Source: Corynebacterium sp. (GTDB lineage Bacteria; Actinomycetota; Actinomycetes; Mycobacteriales; Mycobacteriaceae). Taken from it: a DNA stretch of 60,939 nt. Made by a program: the position numbers and the translations under genes. The stretch lies in the NCBI RefSeq assembly GCF_022712195.1, contig NZ_JALAGY010000058.1, positions 1 through 60,939 on the forward strand, given 5' to 3'. The notes beneath the pieces were generated by a model. The model saw nothing but the letters and a program-made list of their open reading frames with translations, was not told where the DNA came from and made no database searches. Positions 27,916 through 36,800 of this stretch are shown here, in pieces (position 1 is the first letter of the stretch; each line of letters opens with the position of its first letter).

Positions 27916-28941
27916 ATGTCCGACAGTAACCATATGTACGAACTCGAGTACCCCGGCCCTTCGGCACAGACCGACGGCGGCGAGGACGGACTGTCGATGG
28001 TCATCGCTCTCCAGGGCTACGCCGACGCCGGACAGGGCGTTCGGCAGGCGGGACAGCACCTGCTCCAGGCACTCGACCACTCCGCGGTGGCGACCTTCAA
28101 CGTCGACGAGCTCATCGACTACCGGTCCCGCCGTCCCGGGGTCACGCTCGACCACGGGCGCGTCGTCGACAGGGAGGACCTCTCCCTGGCCCTGTACCGC
28201 ATGGAGGATTCAGACGGCCAGCCGTTCATGCTCCTCACCGGCCCGGAGCCGGACCTGCGCTGGGAATCCTTCAGCAGGGCCGTCGCCGAACTCGCCTCGC
28301 GCTCCGGGGTCGACCGCACGGTCACCTTCTACGCCGCGCCGATGACCGTCCCGCACACCCGGCCCCTCATCGTCACCGCGCACGGTTCCGACCCGTCACT
28401 GATCGAAGGCCTGCGGACCTGGGAGTCCCGGATGATCGTCCCGGGTGCGGCGATGCTGGACGTCGAGCTGCTCCTGTCCCGGGGCGGGCTCTCGACGGTG
28501 GGACTCACCGCACACGTCCCGCACTACATCGCGGCGTCCGACTACCCGGAGGCAGCGTACGGTCTGCTGCACACCCTGGAGTCCGTGGCGGACCTCAATC
28601 TCCCGCTGCGGGCCCTGGAGGCGGACATGGACAAGGTCCGGCAACAACTCGCCGACCAGGTCGACGACTCCGCCGAGATCGCCTCGGTCGTCGGCGCCCT
28701 GGAGCGCCAGTACGACGAGGACCAGTCGCGTCAACGCAGGCGCCGGGACAACGCCCTTCTCCCCCCCGGCGAGGAGGTGCCGTCCGGTGAGGAGATCAGC
28801 GCCGAAGTCGAGCGGTTCCTCGCCAGCGCGATCGACATGTCCGGGGACGACAGCGGTGATGACGGCGCCGGAGCCACCGACGACGGCCCTGGGTACAATT
28901 CAGACGACAACCCCGACGATCTCGACGACCCCGACAGGTAA
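27916..28941 (+). CDS. PAC2 family protein (proteasome-assembly-chaperone-like fold)
   Basis: A 341-residue protein of the PAC2 family (Rv2714 in M. tuberculosis). The PAC2 core covers residues about 20-230 and includes MVIALQGYADAGQ and VSVAPMTVPHTRP-like segments. The C-terminal 60 residues are a poly-acidic Asp/Gly tail. Corynebacterium lacks a proteasome, so the role is not assembly in the eukaryotic sense. It has an SD of AAGGGAG type. The helicase gene starts 8 nt after its stop. Confidence 0.86.
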   Translation: MSDSNHMYELEYPGPSAQTDGGEDGLSMVIALQGYADAGQGVRQAGQHLLQALDHSAVATFNVDELIDYRSRRPGVTLDHGRVVDREDLSLALYRMEDSDGQPFMLLTGPEPDLRWESFSRAVAELASRSGVDRTVTFYAAPMTVPHTRPLIVTAHGSDPSLIEGLRTWESRMIVPGAAMLDVELLLSRGGLSTVGLTAHVPHYIAASDYPEAAYGLLHTLESVADLNLPLRALEADMDKVRQQLADQVDDSAEIASVVGALERQYDEDQSRQRRRRDNALLPPGEEVPSGEEISAEVERFLASAIDMSGDDSGDDGAGATDDGPGYNSDDNPDDLDDPDR

Positions 28942-28949
28942 GAACACCG

Positions 28950-31505
28950 GTGACGACGCCCGCTACTGACACCACCCTCTCCGCCCTCCTCCCCGACCTC
29001 GACGAGGTCCCGGAGAGCCTGGTGGACGACGCGGTCCTCGAATCCTTCCTCGCCTGGGCCCGCGACCGCGGCCTCACCCTCTACCCCGCCCAGGAAGAGG
29101 CTGCGGTGGCGCTGGCCGCCGGAGACAACGTCATCCTCGCCACACCGACCGGATCCGGCAAGTCGCTGGTGGCCACGGCCGCCCACTTCATCGCCCTGGC
29201 GCACGGGAAACGCACCTTCTACACCGCACCGATCAAGGCCCTGGTGAGTGAGAAGTTCTTCTCCCTGTGCGAGATCTTCGGCCCGGCGAACGTGGGCATG
29301 ATGACCGGCGACGCCACTGTCAACGGCAAGGCCCCCGTCATCTGCGCCACAGCGGAAGTCGTGGCGAACATCGCACTGCGCGACGGGGCCGCCGCGGACA
29401 TCGACCAGGTGGTGATGGACGAGTTCCACTACTACTCGGAGCCGGACCGTGGGTGGGCGTGGCAGGTCCCGCTCCTGAGCCTTCCCCGAGCCCAGTTCCT
29501 CCTCATGAGCGCCACTCTCGGTGACACCGCCTGGCTCGAGGAGGACCTCACGCGCCGCACGGGACGCACCACCACTCCGGTGACCGGCACTGTACGTCCG
29601 GTCCCGCTCGAGTTCGACTTCGTCTACTCCCCCGTGCACGAGACACTGCAGGACCTCATGGACGCCGGCAAGGCGCCGGTCTACATCGTTCACTTCTCCC
29701 AGCGCGAGGCCGTTGAACGCGCCCAGGCCCTGACGAGCATGAGCTTCGTGGACAAGGAGCGCAAGGCGGAGATCGCGGCGGCGATCGGCGACTTCCGCTT
29801 CACCTCCGCCTTCGGAAAGACTCTGTCCGGTCTGCTGCGCAAGGGCATCGGCATCCACCACGCGGGCATGCTGCCCAAGTACCGCAGGCTCGTCGAGAAG
29901 CTCGCGCAACAGGGCCTGCTCAGCGTGATCTCCGGAACCGACACCCTCGGCGTGGGCATCAACGTGCCGATCAGGACGGTGCTGATGACCGGCCTTGCGA
30001 AGTACGACGGCATCAAGCACCGCATCCTCAAGTCCCGGGAGTTTCACCAGATCGCCGGACGCGCCGGACGCGCCGGCTACGACACCCAGGGCACGGTGGT
30101 CGTGGAGGCGCCCGAGCACGAGATCGAGAACTTCCGTCTGCGTGAGCGGGCGGGGTCGGACCCTAAGAAGCTGAAGAAGCTCAGGAAGAAGTCCGCTCCG
30201 GAGGGACGGGCGACGTGGACGAAGTCGACCTTCGACCGGCTCACGACCGCGGAACCGGAAGAGCTGGTCAGCCAGTTCCAGATGTCGCACTCCATGCTGA
30301 TCAACGTGGTCGCCCGCGACGAGTGGACCTACGCTGCGCTGAAGAGCCTGCTGAGGGACAACCACGACACCCGGGCCAAGCAGAACCGTGACATCCTCAC
30401 CACGATCGACCTGTACCGGGGCCTGCTCCGCACTGAGATCGTCGAGGAGTACGGGGCGGACACCCCGTCCGGCAAGGACGCCAGGCTCACCCGGGAGCTG
30501 CAGCGGGACTTCGCGTTGAACCAACCGTTGTCCCCGTTCGCGCTCGCGGCCTTCGACCTGGTCGACCCAGAGTCGGAGACCTACACCCTGGACGTGATCA
30601 GCACGGTCGAGGCCATCCTGGACAACCCCAACCAGGTGCTCACCGCCCAGCAGCGGGAGCGGAGAGGTCAGGAGATAGCCGCGCTGAAGGCCGAGGGGGT
30701 CGACTACACCGAACGTATGGCGATCGTGGAGGACATCACCTGGCCGAAGCCCCTGGAGGAGGAGCTGGAGCAGGCCTACGACATATTCTGCGAGTCCAAC
30801 CCGTGGGCCGGCGAGTTCGACCTCGCACCGAAGTCGGTGGTCCGCGACATGATCGAGAAGGCCATGACCTTCTCTGACCTGATCGCCACCTACCAGTTGG
30901 CGAGGTCGGAGGGTGTGGTGCTGCGGTACCTCACCGACGCCTGGCGGACGCTGTCGCACACCGTCCCCCCGGAGCGCCGTAACGACGAGCTGGAGGACAT
31001 CATCGTCTGGCTCGGCGAGCTCATCCGCCAGGTGGATTCCTCGCTGGTCGACGAGTGGTCGGCCATGGCTGACCCCGACAGGCCGGTCACCGAGGAACAG
31101 GTCGCCGAGCACGCCTTCGGTGTCGACGACCCGACCCGGCTCAGCGCCAATCCCCGCGCCCTGCGTCGAATGGTCCGGAACCACTTCTTCCGGCACGTGG
31201 AGCTGTTCGCCTTCGAGAAGGAGAAGGAGCTCGCGGAGATGGACGACTACCTCGATCAGGCTCCGGACTGGCCCGCGGAGATGGACGCCTACTTCGACGA
31301 GTACGCCGACATCGGCGTCGACGCCGGCGCCCGGTCCCCCGACCTGGTGCTCATCACCGAGGAAGGGCGGCGATGGACGGTGCGCCAGATCCTGGACGAC
31401 CCGGAAGGCGACCACGGGTGGGCGTTCGAGGGTGTCGTGGATCTCGACGCCTCGGACGACGCCGGGGAGGTCCGGCTCAGCGAGCTGCGGGTCATCCAGG
31501 GTTGA
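28950..31505 (+). CDS. Ski2-like DEAD/DEAH-box helicase with DUF3516 C-terminus
   Basis: An 851-residue SF2 helicase. Motif I ATPTGSGKS is near residue 62, motif II is DEFHYY, motif III MSATLGD, and motif VI HQIAGRAGRAGYD. The C-terminal half matches the DUF3516 architecture of actinobacterial helicases. It probably unwinds structured RNA or acts in decay. It is in an operon with the PAC2 gene, start GTG 28950, 8 nt after that stop. The last 14 nt overlap the end of oxyR. Confidence 0.9.
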   Translation: MTTPATDTTLSALLPDLDEVPESLVDDAVLESFLAWARDRGLTLYPAQEEAAVALAAGDNVILATPTGSGKSLVATAAHFIALAHGKRTFYTAPIKALVSEKFFSLCEIFGPANVGMMTGDATVNGKAPVICATAEVVANIALRDGAAADIDQVVMDEFHYYSEPDRGWAWQVPLLSLPRAQFLLMSATLGDTAWLEEDLTRRTGRTTTPVTGTVRPVPLEFDFVYSPVHETLQDLMDAGKAPVYIVHFSQREAVERAQALTSMSFVDKERKAEIAAAIGDFRFTSAFGKTLSGLLRKGIGIHHAGMLPKYRRLVEKLAQQGLLSVISGTDTLGVGINVPIRTVLMTGLAKYDGIKHRILKSREFHQIAGRAGRAGYDTQGTVVVEAPEHEIENFRLRERAGSDPKKLKKLRKKSAPEGRATWTKSTFDRLTTAEPEELVSQFQMSHSMLINVVARDEWTYAALKSLLRDNHDTRAKQNRDILTTIDLYRGLLRTEIVEEYGADTPSGKDARLTRELQRDFALNQPLSPFALAAFDLVDPESETYTLDVISTVEAILDNPNQVLTAQQRERRGQEIAALKAEGVDYTERMAIVEDITWPKPLEEELEQAYDIFCESNPWAGEFDLAPKSVVRDMIEKAMTFSDLIATYQLARSEGVVLRYLTDAWRTLSHTVPPERRNDELEDIIVWLGELIRQVDSSLVDEWSAMADPDRPVTEEQVAEHAFGVDDPTRLSANPRALRRMVRNHFFRHVELFAFEKEKELAEMDDYLDQAPDWPAEMDAYFDEYADIGVDAGARSPDLVLITEEGRRWTVRQILDDPEGDHGWAFEGVVDLDASDDAGEVRLSELRVIQG

Positions 31506-32463
31506 GCCGGGCGTCCAGCACTGCCCGGCTGACCTCCACACCGGACCCGTAGGCCTCGGCGACCACCGTGCCGATGGTCCGGAACGCCTCGTCGCGGGTG
31601 GAGCTGGACCGGTAGCTCAGGTTCACGGTCCGGCCGGCGGTGGCCGCGCCACCGTCGAACGTCGCCAACGCCACTCCCGGACGGTCGCATTCCGCCGCGA
31701 CGGCGCTCACCGGCACCAGGGTGCAGCCCAGTCCGCCGATCACGCACTGCACGACGGTCGACAGGCTGGCCGCCCTCGTCACGGATCTGGCGGGGTCCAC
31801 CGTGAGCGACGCCGAACGGCACAGGTCCAGCACCTGGTCGCGGAGACAGTGGCCGTCATCCAGAAGCAGAAGGTCGAGGGTGTCCAGTTCGTCGAGAGTG
31901 ACGTCCCGGCGACCGGCGAGACGGTGACCCTCGGGCACAACCAGGACGAACTCCTCGCGGTAGAGCTCGATCTGCTCGATGCCTGCACCGGTGACGGGCG
32001 ACGCGACAACAACCGCGTCCAACCCGCCCTGCCGCAGGGAGTCGACGAGGCTGCTCGTCTTCTCCTCCACGATCTTCGGTTCCAGTTCCGGCGCCACCGA
32101 CGGCAGGGACCGAAGGAGGTACGGGAGGATGAACGGGGCGACAGTCGGGATGATGCCCAGTGCCATAGACCCGGCCAACCCGCCGTGGGCCCCACGGGCC
32201 TGGCTGATGAAGGTGTCGAGACTGTCGAGCGTCGCCTGCGCGTACGGCAGCAGGTCACGGCCGATGTCGGTGACGATGACCTTCCTGGTGGACCTCTCGA
32301 TCAGCTGAACCCCCAGACCATTCTCCAGTGCCGCCAGCCCCTGGGACAGTGACGGTTGGGAGATACCCAGCTGCTGGGCAGCAGCGCCGAAGTGCCCGTG
32401 CTCGGCGACCGTGGCGAAGGTCCTCAGTTGGGCGATCGTCGGCCGGTAGACTTTATTGACCAT
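31492..32463 (-). CDS. oxyR: Peroxide-sensing LysR-type regulator OxyR
   Basis: A 323-residue LysR factor. The DNA-binding helix-turn-helix lies in residues about 8-65 (FGAAAQQLGISQPSLSQGLAALE). The redox cysteines are C206 and C215 in GHCLRDQVLDLC, the same numbers as in C. glutamicum OxyR. H2O2 oxidation alters its grip on catalase and ahp promoters. ATG 32463 is 7 nt after TACAGT. It is divergent from ahpCD, whose shared intergenic region holds CTAT/ATAG motifs. Confidence 0.95.
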   Translation of the reverse strand: MVNKVYRPTIAQLRTFATVAEHGHFGAAAQQLGISQPSLSQGLAALENGLGVQLIERSTRKVIVTDIGRDLLPYAQATLDSLDTFISQARGAHGGLAGSMALGIIPTVAPFILPYLLRSLPSVAPELEPKIVEEKTSSLVDSLRQGGLDAVVVASPVTGAGIEQIELYREEFVLVVPEGHRLAGRRDVTLDELDTLDLLLLDDGHCLRDQVLDLCRSASLTVDPARSVTRAASLSTVVQCVIGGLGCTLVPVSAVAAECDRPGVALATFDGGAATAGRTVNLSYRSSSTRDEAFRTIGTVVAEAYGSGVEVSRAVLDARLNPG

Positions 32464-32470
32464 GCCTATC

Positions 32471-32476
32471 ACTGTA
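32471..32476 (-). promoter_or_regulatory. -10 element of oxyR
   Basis: TACAGT on the minus strand, 7 nt before ATG 32463. A CTAT motif lies in the spacer on the plus strand. Confidence 0.6.
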
Positions 32477-32497
32477 CATTATTGGTGAAAGTTAAAC

Positions 32498-32544
32498 CTA
32501 TCCACTTCACTCAATAGCGGTCACCTATCAACATGCCGCCATAG
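32498..32544. promoter_or_regulatory. Candidate OxyR operator between oxyR and ahpC
   Basis: A central ATAG-N7-CTAT dyad (32514-32528) matches the LysR/OxyR half-site arrangement. It is flanked symmetrically, each 12 nt away, by CTAT (32498-32501) and ATAG (32541-32544). The centre of symmetry is at 32521. It sits between the two divergent promoters, just upstream of the ahpC -35. Confidence 0.6.
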
Positions 32545-32557
32545 ATCAGTTATACCT

Positions 32558-32586
32558 TTGCACCAGTTCTAGTTTCATGGCATAAT
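32558..32586 (+). promoter_or_regulatory. ahpC promoter
   Basis: TTGCAC (32558-32563), a 17-nt spacer and CATAAT (32581-32586) form a good SigA-type promoter. The leader of about 52 nt carries AGGAGG before the ahpC ATG. Confidence 0.75.
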
Positions 32587-32645
32587 CGGCCATGCTCAAG
32601 CAAGCAGCGAGCGTCCGAATTTCACGACCCCAGGAGGCATGCACC

Positions 32646-33242
32646 ATGTCCATTCTCACCGTCGGTGACCAGTTCCCCGAGTTCAACCTCACCGCACTCA
32701 AGGGCGGCGACCTGCACGAGGCCAACGCCCAGCAGCCGGACGACTACTTCGAGAACGTCAGCCTCGACAAGTACCAGGGCAAGTGGAAGGTCGTCTTCTT
32801 CTACCCGAAGGACTTCACCTTCGTCTGCCCGACCGAGATCGCCGCCTTCGGCAAGCTCGACGAGGAGTTCCAGGACCGCGACACCCAGATCCTGGGCGGC
32901 TCCACGGACAACGAGTTCGCCCACTTCAACTGGCGCGCCACCCACCCGGAGCTCAAGGGTGTCCCCTTCCCGATGTTCGCCGACGTGCGCCACGACCTGA
33001 TCCGCGCCCTGGGTGTCGAGAACGCCGACGGCGTCGCCGACCGTGCGACCTACATCGTCGACCCGGACAACGTCATCCAGTTCGTCTCCGTGACCCCGGA
33101 CGCTGTCGGCCGCAACGTCGACGAGGTCCTGCGCGTCCTCGACGCCCTGCAGTCCGAAGAGGTCTGCGCCTGCAACTGGCAGGCCAACGACCCGACCAAG
33201 AACATCAACAAGATGGACGTCGTCCAGGAGGCGCTGAAGTAG
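32646..33242 (+). CDS. ahpC: Alkyl hydroperoxide reductase subunit C (peroxiredoxin)
   Basis: A 198-residue 2-Cys peroxiredoxin that reduces H2O2, organic peroxides and peroxynitrite. The peroxidatic cysteine is C61 in TFVCPTEI. Two C-terminal cysteines, C174 and C176 in EEVCACNW, match mycobacterial AhpC, which is recycled by AhpD. The start ATG has AGGAGG 8 nt upstream. It is divergent from oxyR and 1 nt before ahpD. Confidence 0.97.
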   Translation: MSILTVGDQFPEFNLTALKGGDLHEANAQQPDDYFENVSLDKYQGKWKVVFFYPKDFTFVCPTEIAAFGKLDEEFQDRDTQILGGSTDNEFAHFNWRATHPELKGVPFPMFADVRHDLIRALGVENADGVADRATYIVDPDNVIQFVSVTPDAVGRNVDEVLRVLDALQSEEVCACNWQANDPTKNINKMDVVQEALK

Positions 33243-33243
33243 C

Positions 33244-33768
33244 ATGTCGATCGACAACCTGAAGTCCGGTCTCCCGGAGTATGCCAAGGACCTGAAGCTG
33301 AACCTCAGCAGCCTCGCACGCTCCACGGAGCTGAGCGAGCAGCAGCTGTGGGGCACCTTCGTCGCCACCGCCGCCGCGACCCGCAACGACCAGGTCCTGT
33401 CCGAGATCTCCGACGAGGCCAAGTCGCACCTGTCCGACGAAGCGTACAACGCCGCCCTCGCCGCCGCCTCGATCATGGCGATGAACAACGTCGCCTACCG
33501 TGCCCGCGGCTGGCTCGGCGACGACTACGCCCAGGTCCGCATGGGCCTGCGTATGAACGTCATCGGCAAGCCGGGCATCGAGAAGGTCGACTTCGAGCTC
33601 TTCTCACTGGCCGTCTCGACCGTCAACGGTTGCGAGCACTGCACCATCGCCCACGAGAAGACCGTGCGTGAGGAAGGCCTCACCAAGGAGCAGGTCTTCG
33701 AGGCGGTCAAGATCGCTGCTGTGGTCCAGGGCGTCGCCCAGACCATCGAGATCGAGGACGCACGCTAG
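33244..33768 (+). CDS. ahpD: Alkylhydroperoxidase AhpD
   Basis: A 174-residue all-helical disulfide reductase that recycles AhpC using lipoamide from the dihydrolipoamide system. The complete relay is present at the M. tuberculosis positions: E118, C130, H132, C133 and H137 (GCEHCTIAH). The ATG follows the ahpC stop by 1 nt. A terminator-like hairpin follows. Confidence 0.96.
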   Translation: MSIDNLKSGLPEYAKDLKLNLSSLARSTELSEQQLWGTFVATAAATRNDQVLSEISDEAKSHLSDEAYNAALAAASIMAMNNVAYRARGWLGDDYAQVRMGLRMNVIGKPGIEKVDFELFSLAVSTVNGCEHCTIAHEKTVREEGLTKEQVFEAVKIAAVVQGVAQTIEIEDAR

Positions 33769-33781
33769 ACACGTCCCCGTC

Positions 33782-33812
33782 GGCCCGTCGTGCACCTGTT
33801 GCGCGGCGGGCC
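33782..33812 (+). terminator. ahpCD terminator
   Basis: A 9-bp stem (33782-33790 with 33804-33812, one mismatch) is followed by TTT. It starts 13 nt after the ahpD stop. Confidence 0.65.
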
Positions 33813-33829
33813 TTTCCCGTCTCCGGTGG

Positions 33830-33835
33830 TAGGAT
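33830..33835 (+). promoter_or_regulatory. -10 element of hrpA
   Basis: TAGGAT lies 6 nt before GTG 33842. Confidence 0.5.
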
Positions 33836-33841
33836 CGTCGG

Positions 33842-36800
33842 GTGGTTTCCGACGAAGACAACGCAGGTGACAGCAGGGCGACGAGCCGCAGGAAGGGCCG
33901 TGGCAGGCAGCGCGGGGCACGGTCGGGACGGTCGGACCGGTCGGGACGCAGCCCCCGCCGCTCCCCGCGGCTGAACCTCACCGAGAACCTCTCCTTCCCC
34001 GAGTCCCTCCCCGTGTCGGCACGCAGGGACGAGATCATCGAGGCGATCAGGGACAACCAGGTAGTGATCGTCGCCGGCGAGACCGGTTCCGGGAAAACGA
34101 CCCAGCTCCCGAAGATGTGCCTGGAACTCGGCAGGGGTGCCGACGGGAGAATCGGTCACACCCAGCCGCGGCGTATCGCGGCCCGAAGTGTCGCCGACCG
34201 TATCGCCGACGAGCTCGGGGAGAAGGCCGGGGAGCCGGGGAGCCGGGTCGGCTACAAGATCCGCTTCGACGACCATGTCCACCGGTCCACCGCGGTGAAG
34301 CTGATGACCGACGGCATCCTGCTGGCTGAGATCCAGCGTGACCGACTCCTCAAGGCGTATGACACGATCATCGTCGACGAGGCGCACGAACGCAGCCTCA
34401 ACATCGACTTCCTGCTGGGGTACCTGCGTGAGCTGCTGCCGAAACGTCCCGACCTGAAGGTCATCATCACCTCGGCGACGATCGACCCGGAGTCCTTCGC
34501 CGCCCACTTCGCCGACGCGGACGGCAATCCGGCGCCGGTCATCGAGGTCTCCGGACGCACCTACCCTGTGGAGGTCCGGTATCGCCCGCTGACTCGGCTC
34601 GTGCCGGACACCGGGGCCGGTGGGAAGGACGGGGAGCAGTCCTTCCGCGAGGTCGAGACCGACCCGGTCGACGGCCTCCTCGACGCCGTGCGTGAACTCA
34701 TCGCCGAGGGACCGGGGGACATTCTCTGCTTCTTCTCCGGCGAGCGCGAGATCCGCGACGCGGCTGACGCCCTGCAGGACGAGAAGTTCCGCGGCGTAGA
34801 CATCCTCCCGCTGTTCGGTCGACTCTCCGCCGCCGAACAGCACCGGGTCTTCTCCCCCGGCAGCCGACGCCGGATCGTCCTGGCGACGAACATCGCCGAG
34901 ACCTCACTCACGGTCCCGGGCATCAAGTACGTGATCGACACCGGCTATGCGCGGATCTCCCGGTACTCCCACCGCACGAAGGTCCAACGCCTGCCTGTCG
35001 AGGAGATCAGCCAGGCCTCCGCGAAACAGCGGTCCGGTCGCTGCGGCCGCACCTCCGACGGCATCGCGATCCGCCTGTACTCCGAGGAGAACTTCGAGGC
35101 CCGCCCGGAGTTCACAGACCCTGAGATCCTCCGGACCCACCTCGCCAGCGTGATCCTCTCGATGGCGTCGCTCGACCTGGGGGACATCCGCGAGTTCCCG
35201 TTCCTGCAGCCCCCGGACTCCAAGTCCGTCCGCGACGGCGTCCAGCTGCTCCAGGAACTCGGGGCACTGGACACCTCCACCGGAGATTCCGGGACGTCCG
35301 GGAAGTCCGGGAAGACCGGGAAGACCGGGAAGTCCGGGGCTTCACAGACTCCCAGGCTCACCGACACCGGCCGCGACATGGCCCGTATCCCGACGGACCC
35401 GCGGCTGGCGAAGATGCTGTCCGCGGCGCACGCCAACGGGGCACTCGAGCAGATCGCGGTCATCGTCGCGGCCCTGAGTATCCAGGACGTCCGGGAGCGG
35501 CCCGCCGAGCACCAGGCCCGCGCCGACCAGCTGCACGCCCGGTTCGCCGCCGGTTCCGACTTCATCTCGGTCCTCAAGCTCTGGAACTACCTGCAGGAAC
35601 GCCGGCAGGAGCTTTCCGGCAACAAGTTCCGCAGGCTGTGCCGGGACGAGTTCATTCACTACGTGCGCGTCCTGGAGTGGATGGACCTGGTCCGCCAGCT
35701 GTTCACGGTGATCCAGGAGCTGAAGTGGTCGGTTCCGAATGTGCGGCACTTCCGTGAACTGACCTTCGATCTCGGTGACGAGAAGTCCGCCGCTCCCGAT
35801 GAAACGGCGGTCCACAAGTCGCTTCTCGCCGGCCTGGTCACCAACGTGGGCATGCGCCAGGGCAATTCGCGCCAGTTCACCGGCACGCGCAACACCTCCT
35901 TCGTGATCCACCCCTCCTCCCACCTGTCCAAGAAGCCCCCGCAGTGGGTGATGGCGGCCGAGCTCGTCGAGACCTCACAGGTCTTCGCCCGTACGGTTGC
36001 CCCGGTGGTCCCGGAGTGGATCGAGGAGATCGCACCTCAGTTGATGCGCTACTCCTACTCCGACCCCTTCTGGTCGAGCAAGCAGGGTGCGGCTCTGGCG
36101 GTCGAGAAGGCGTCCATGCTGGGGCTCCCCGTGATCGGCGACCGTCGGGTCAACCTCTCGAAGACCGACCCGGAGACAGCCCGGGAGATGTTCATCAGGC
36201 ATGCCCTCGTCGAGGGTGACTGGCGCACCAGCCACAGGTTCTTCCGGAACAACCAGCGGATGCTGGAGGAGGCCGGTGAACTGGAGGACAAGGCTCGGCG
36301 GCGTGACATCGTCATCGACGACGACGCCATCTTCGCCTTCTACGATGAACGTCTGCCGTCCGGGATCGTCTCCTCCCGGCATTTCGACTCCTGGTGGAAG
36401 AAGGCGAGGAACAAGGAACCCCACTTGCTCGACATGACCGCCGAGGCTCTGATCGGTTCGGACGGCGGTGCCGCCGAGGCGCGCGAGTTCCCCGACACCT
36501 GGCGTCAGGGGTCGATGGAGTTCGACCTCACCTACGTCTTCCGCCCCGGTGACCCGTCCGACGGCATCACCATGCGAATTCCGCTGCCCCTGCTCGCCGG
36601 TGTGACCGACGAGGACGCCACCTGGCTAGTCTCCGGAATGCGCGAGGAACTCTGCGTCGCACTGATCAGGACGCTGCCCAAGCCGCTGCGGACCACGGTG
36701 GTACCCGCCGCCCAGTTCGCCCGCGCCGCGCTGGAACGTATGACCCCTTACGACGGTCCGATCGACCAGGCTCTGGCGGACGCGCTGCGTTCCCTCGGGG

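Noticed and set aside
26425..28155. A longer DUF4192 start upstream of 27753
   Set aside because: The extra residues lack family similarity, overlap the divergent PAC2 gene and cross its promoter. ATG 27753 has a good SD.
28731..31541. A 936-codon open frame on the minus strand opposite the DUF3516 helicase
   Set aside because: It is a GC-driven shadow frame with no recognisable domain, while the plus strand encodes all helicase motifs.
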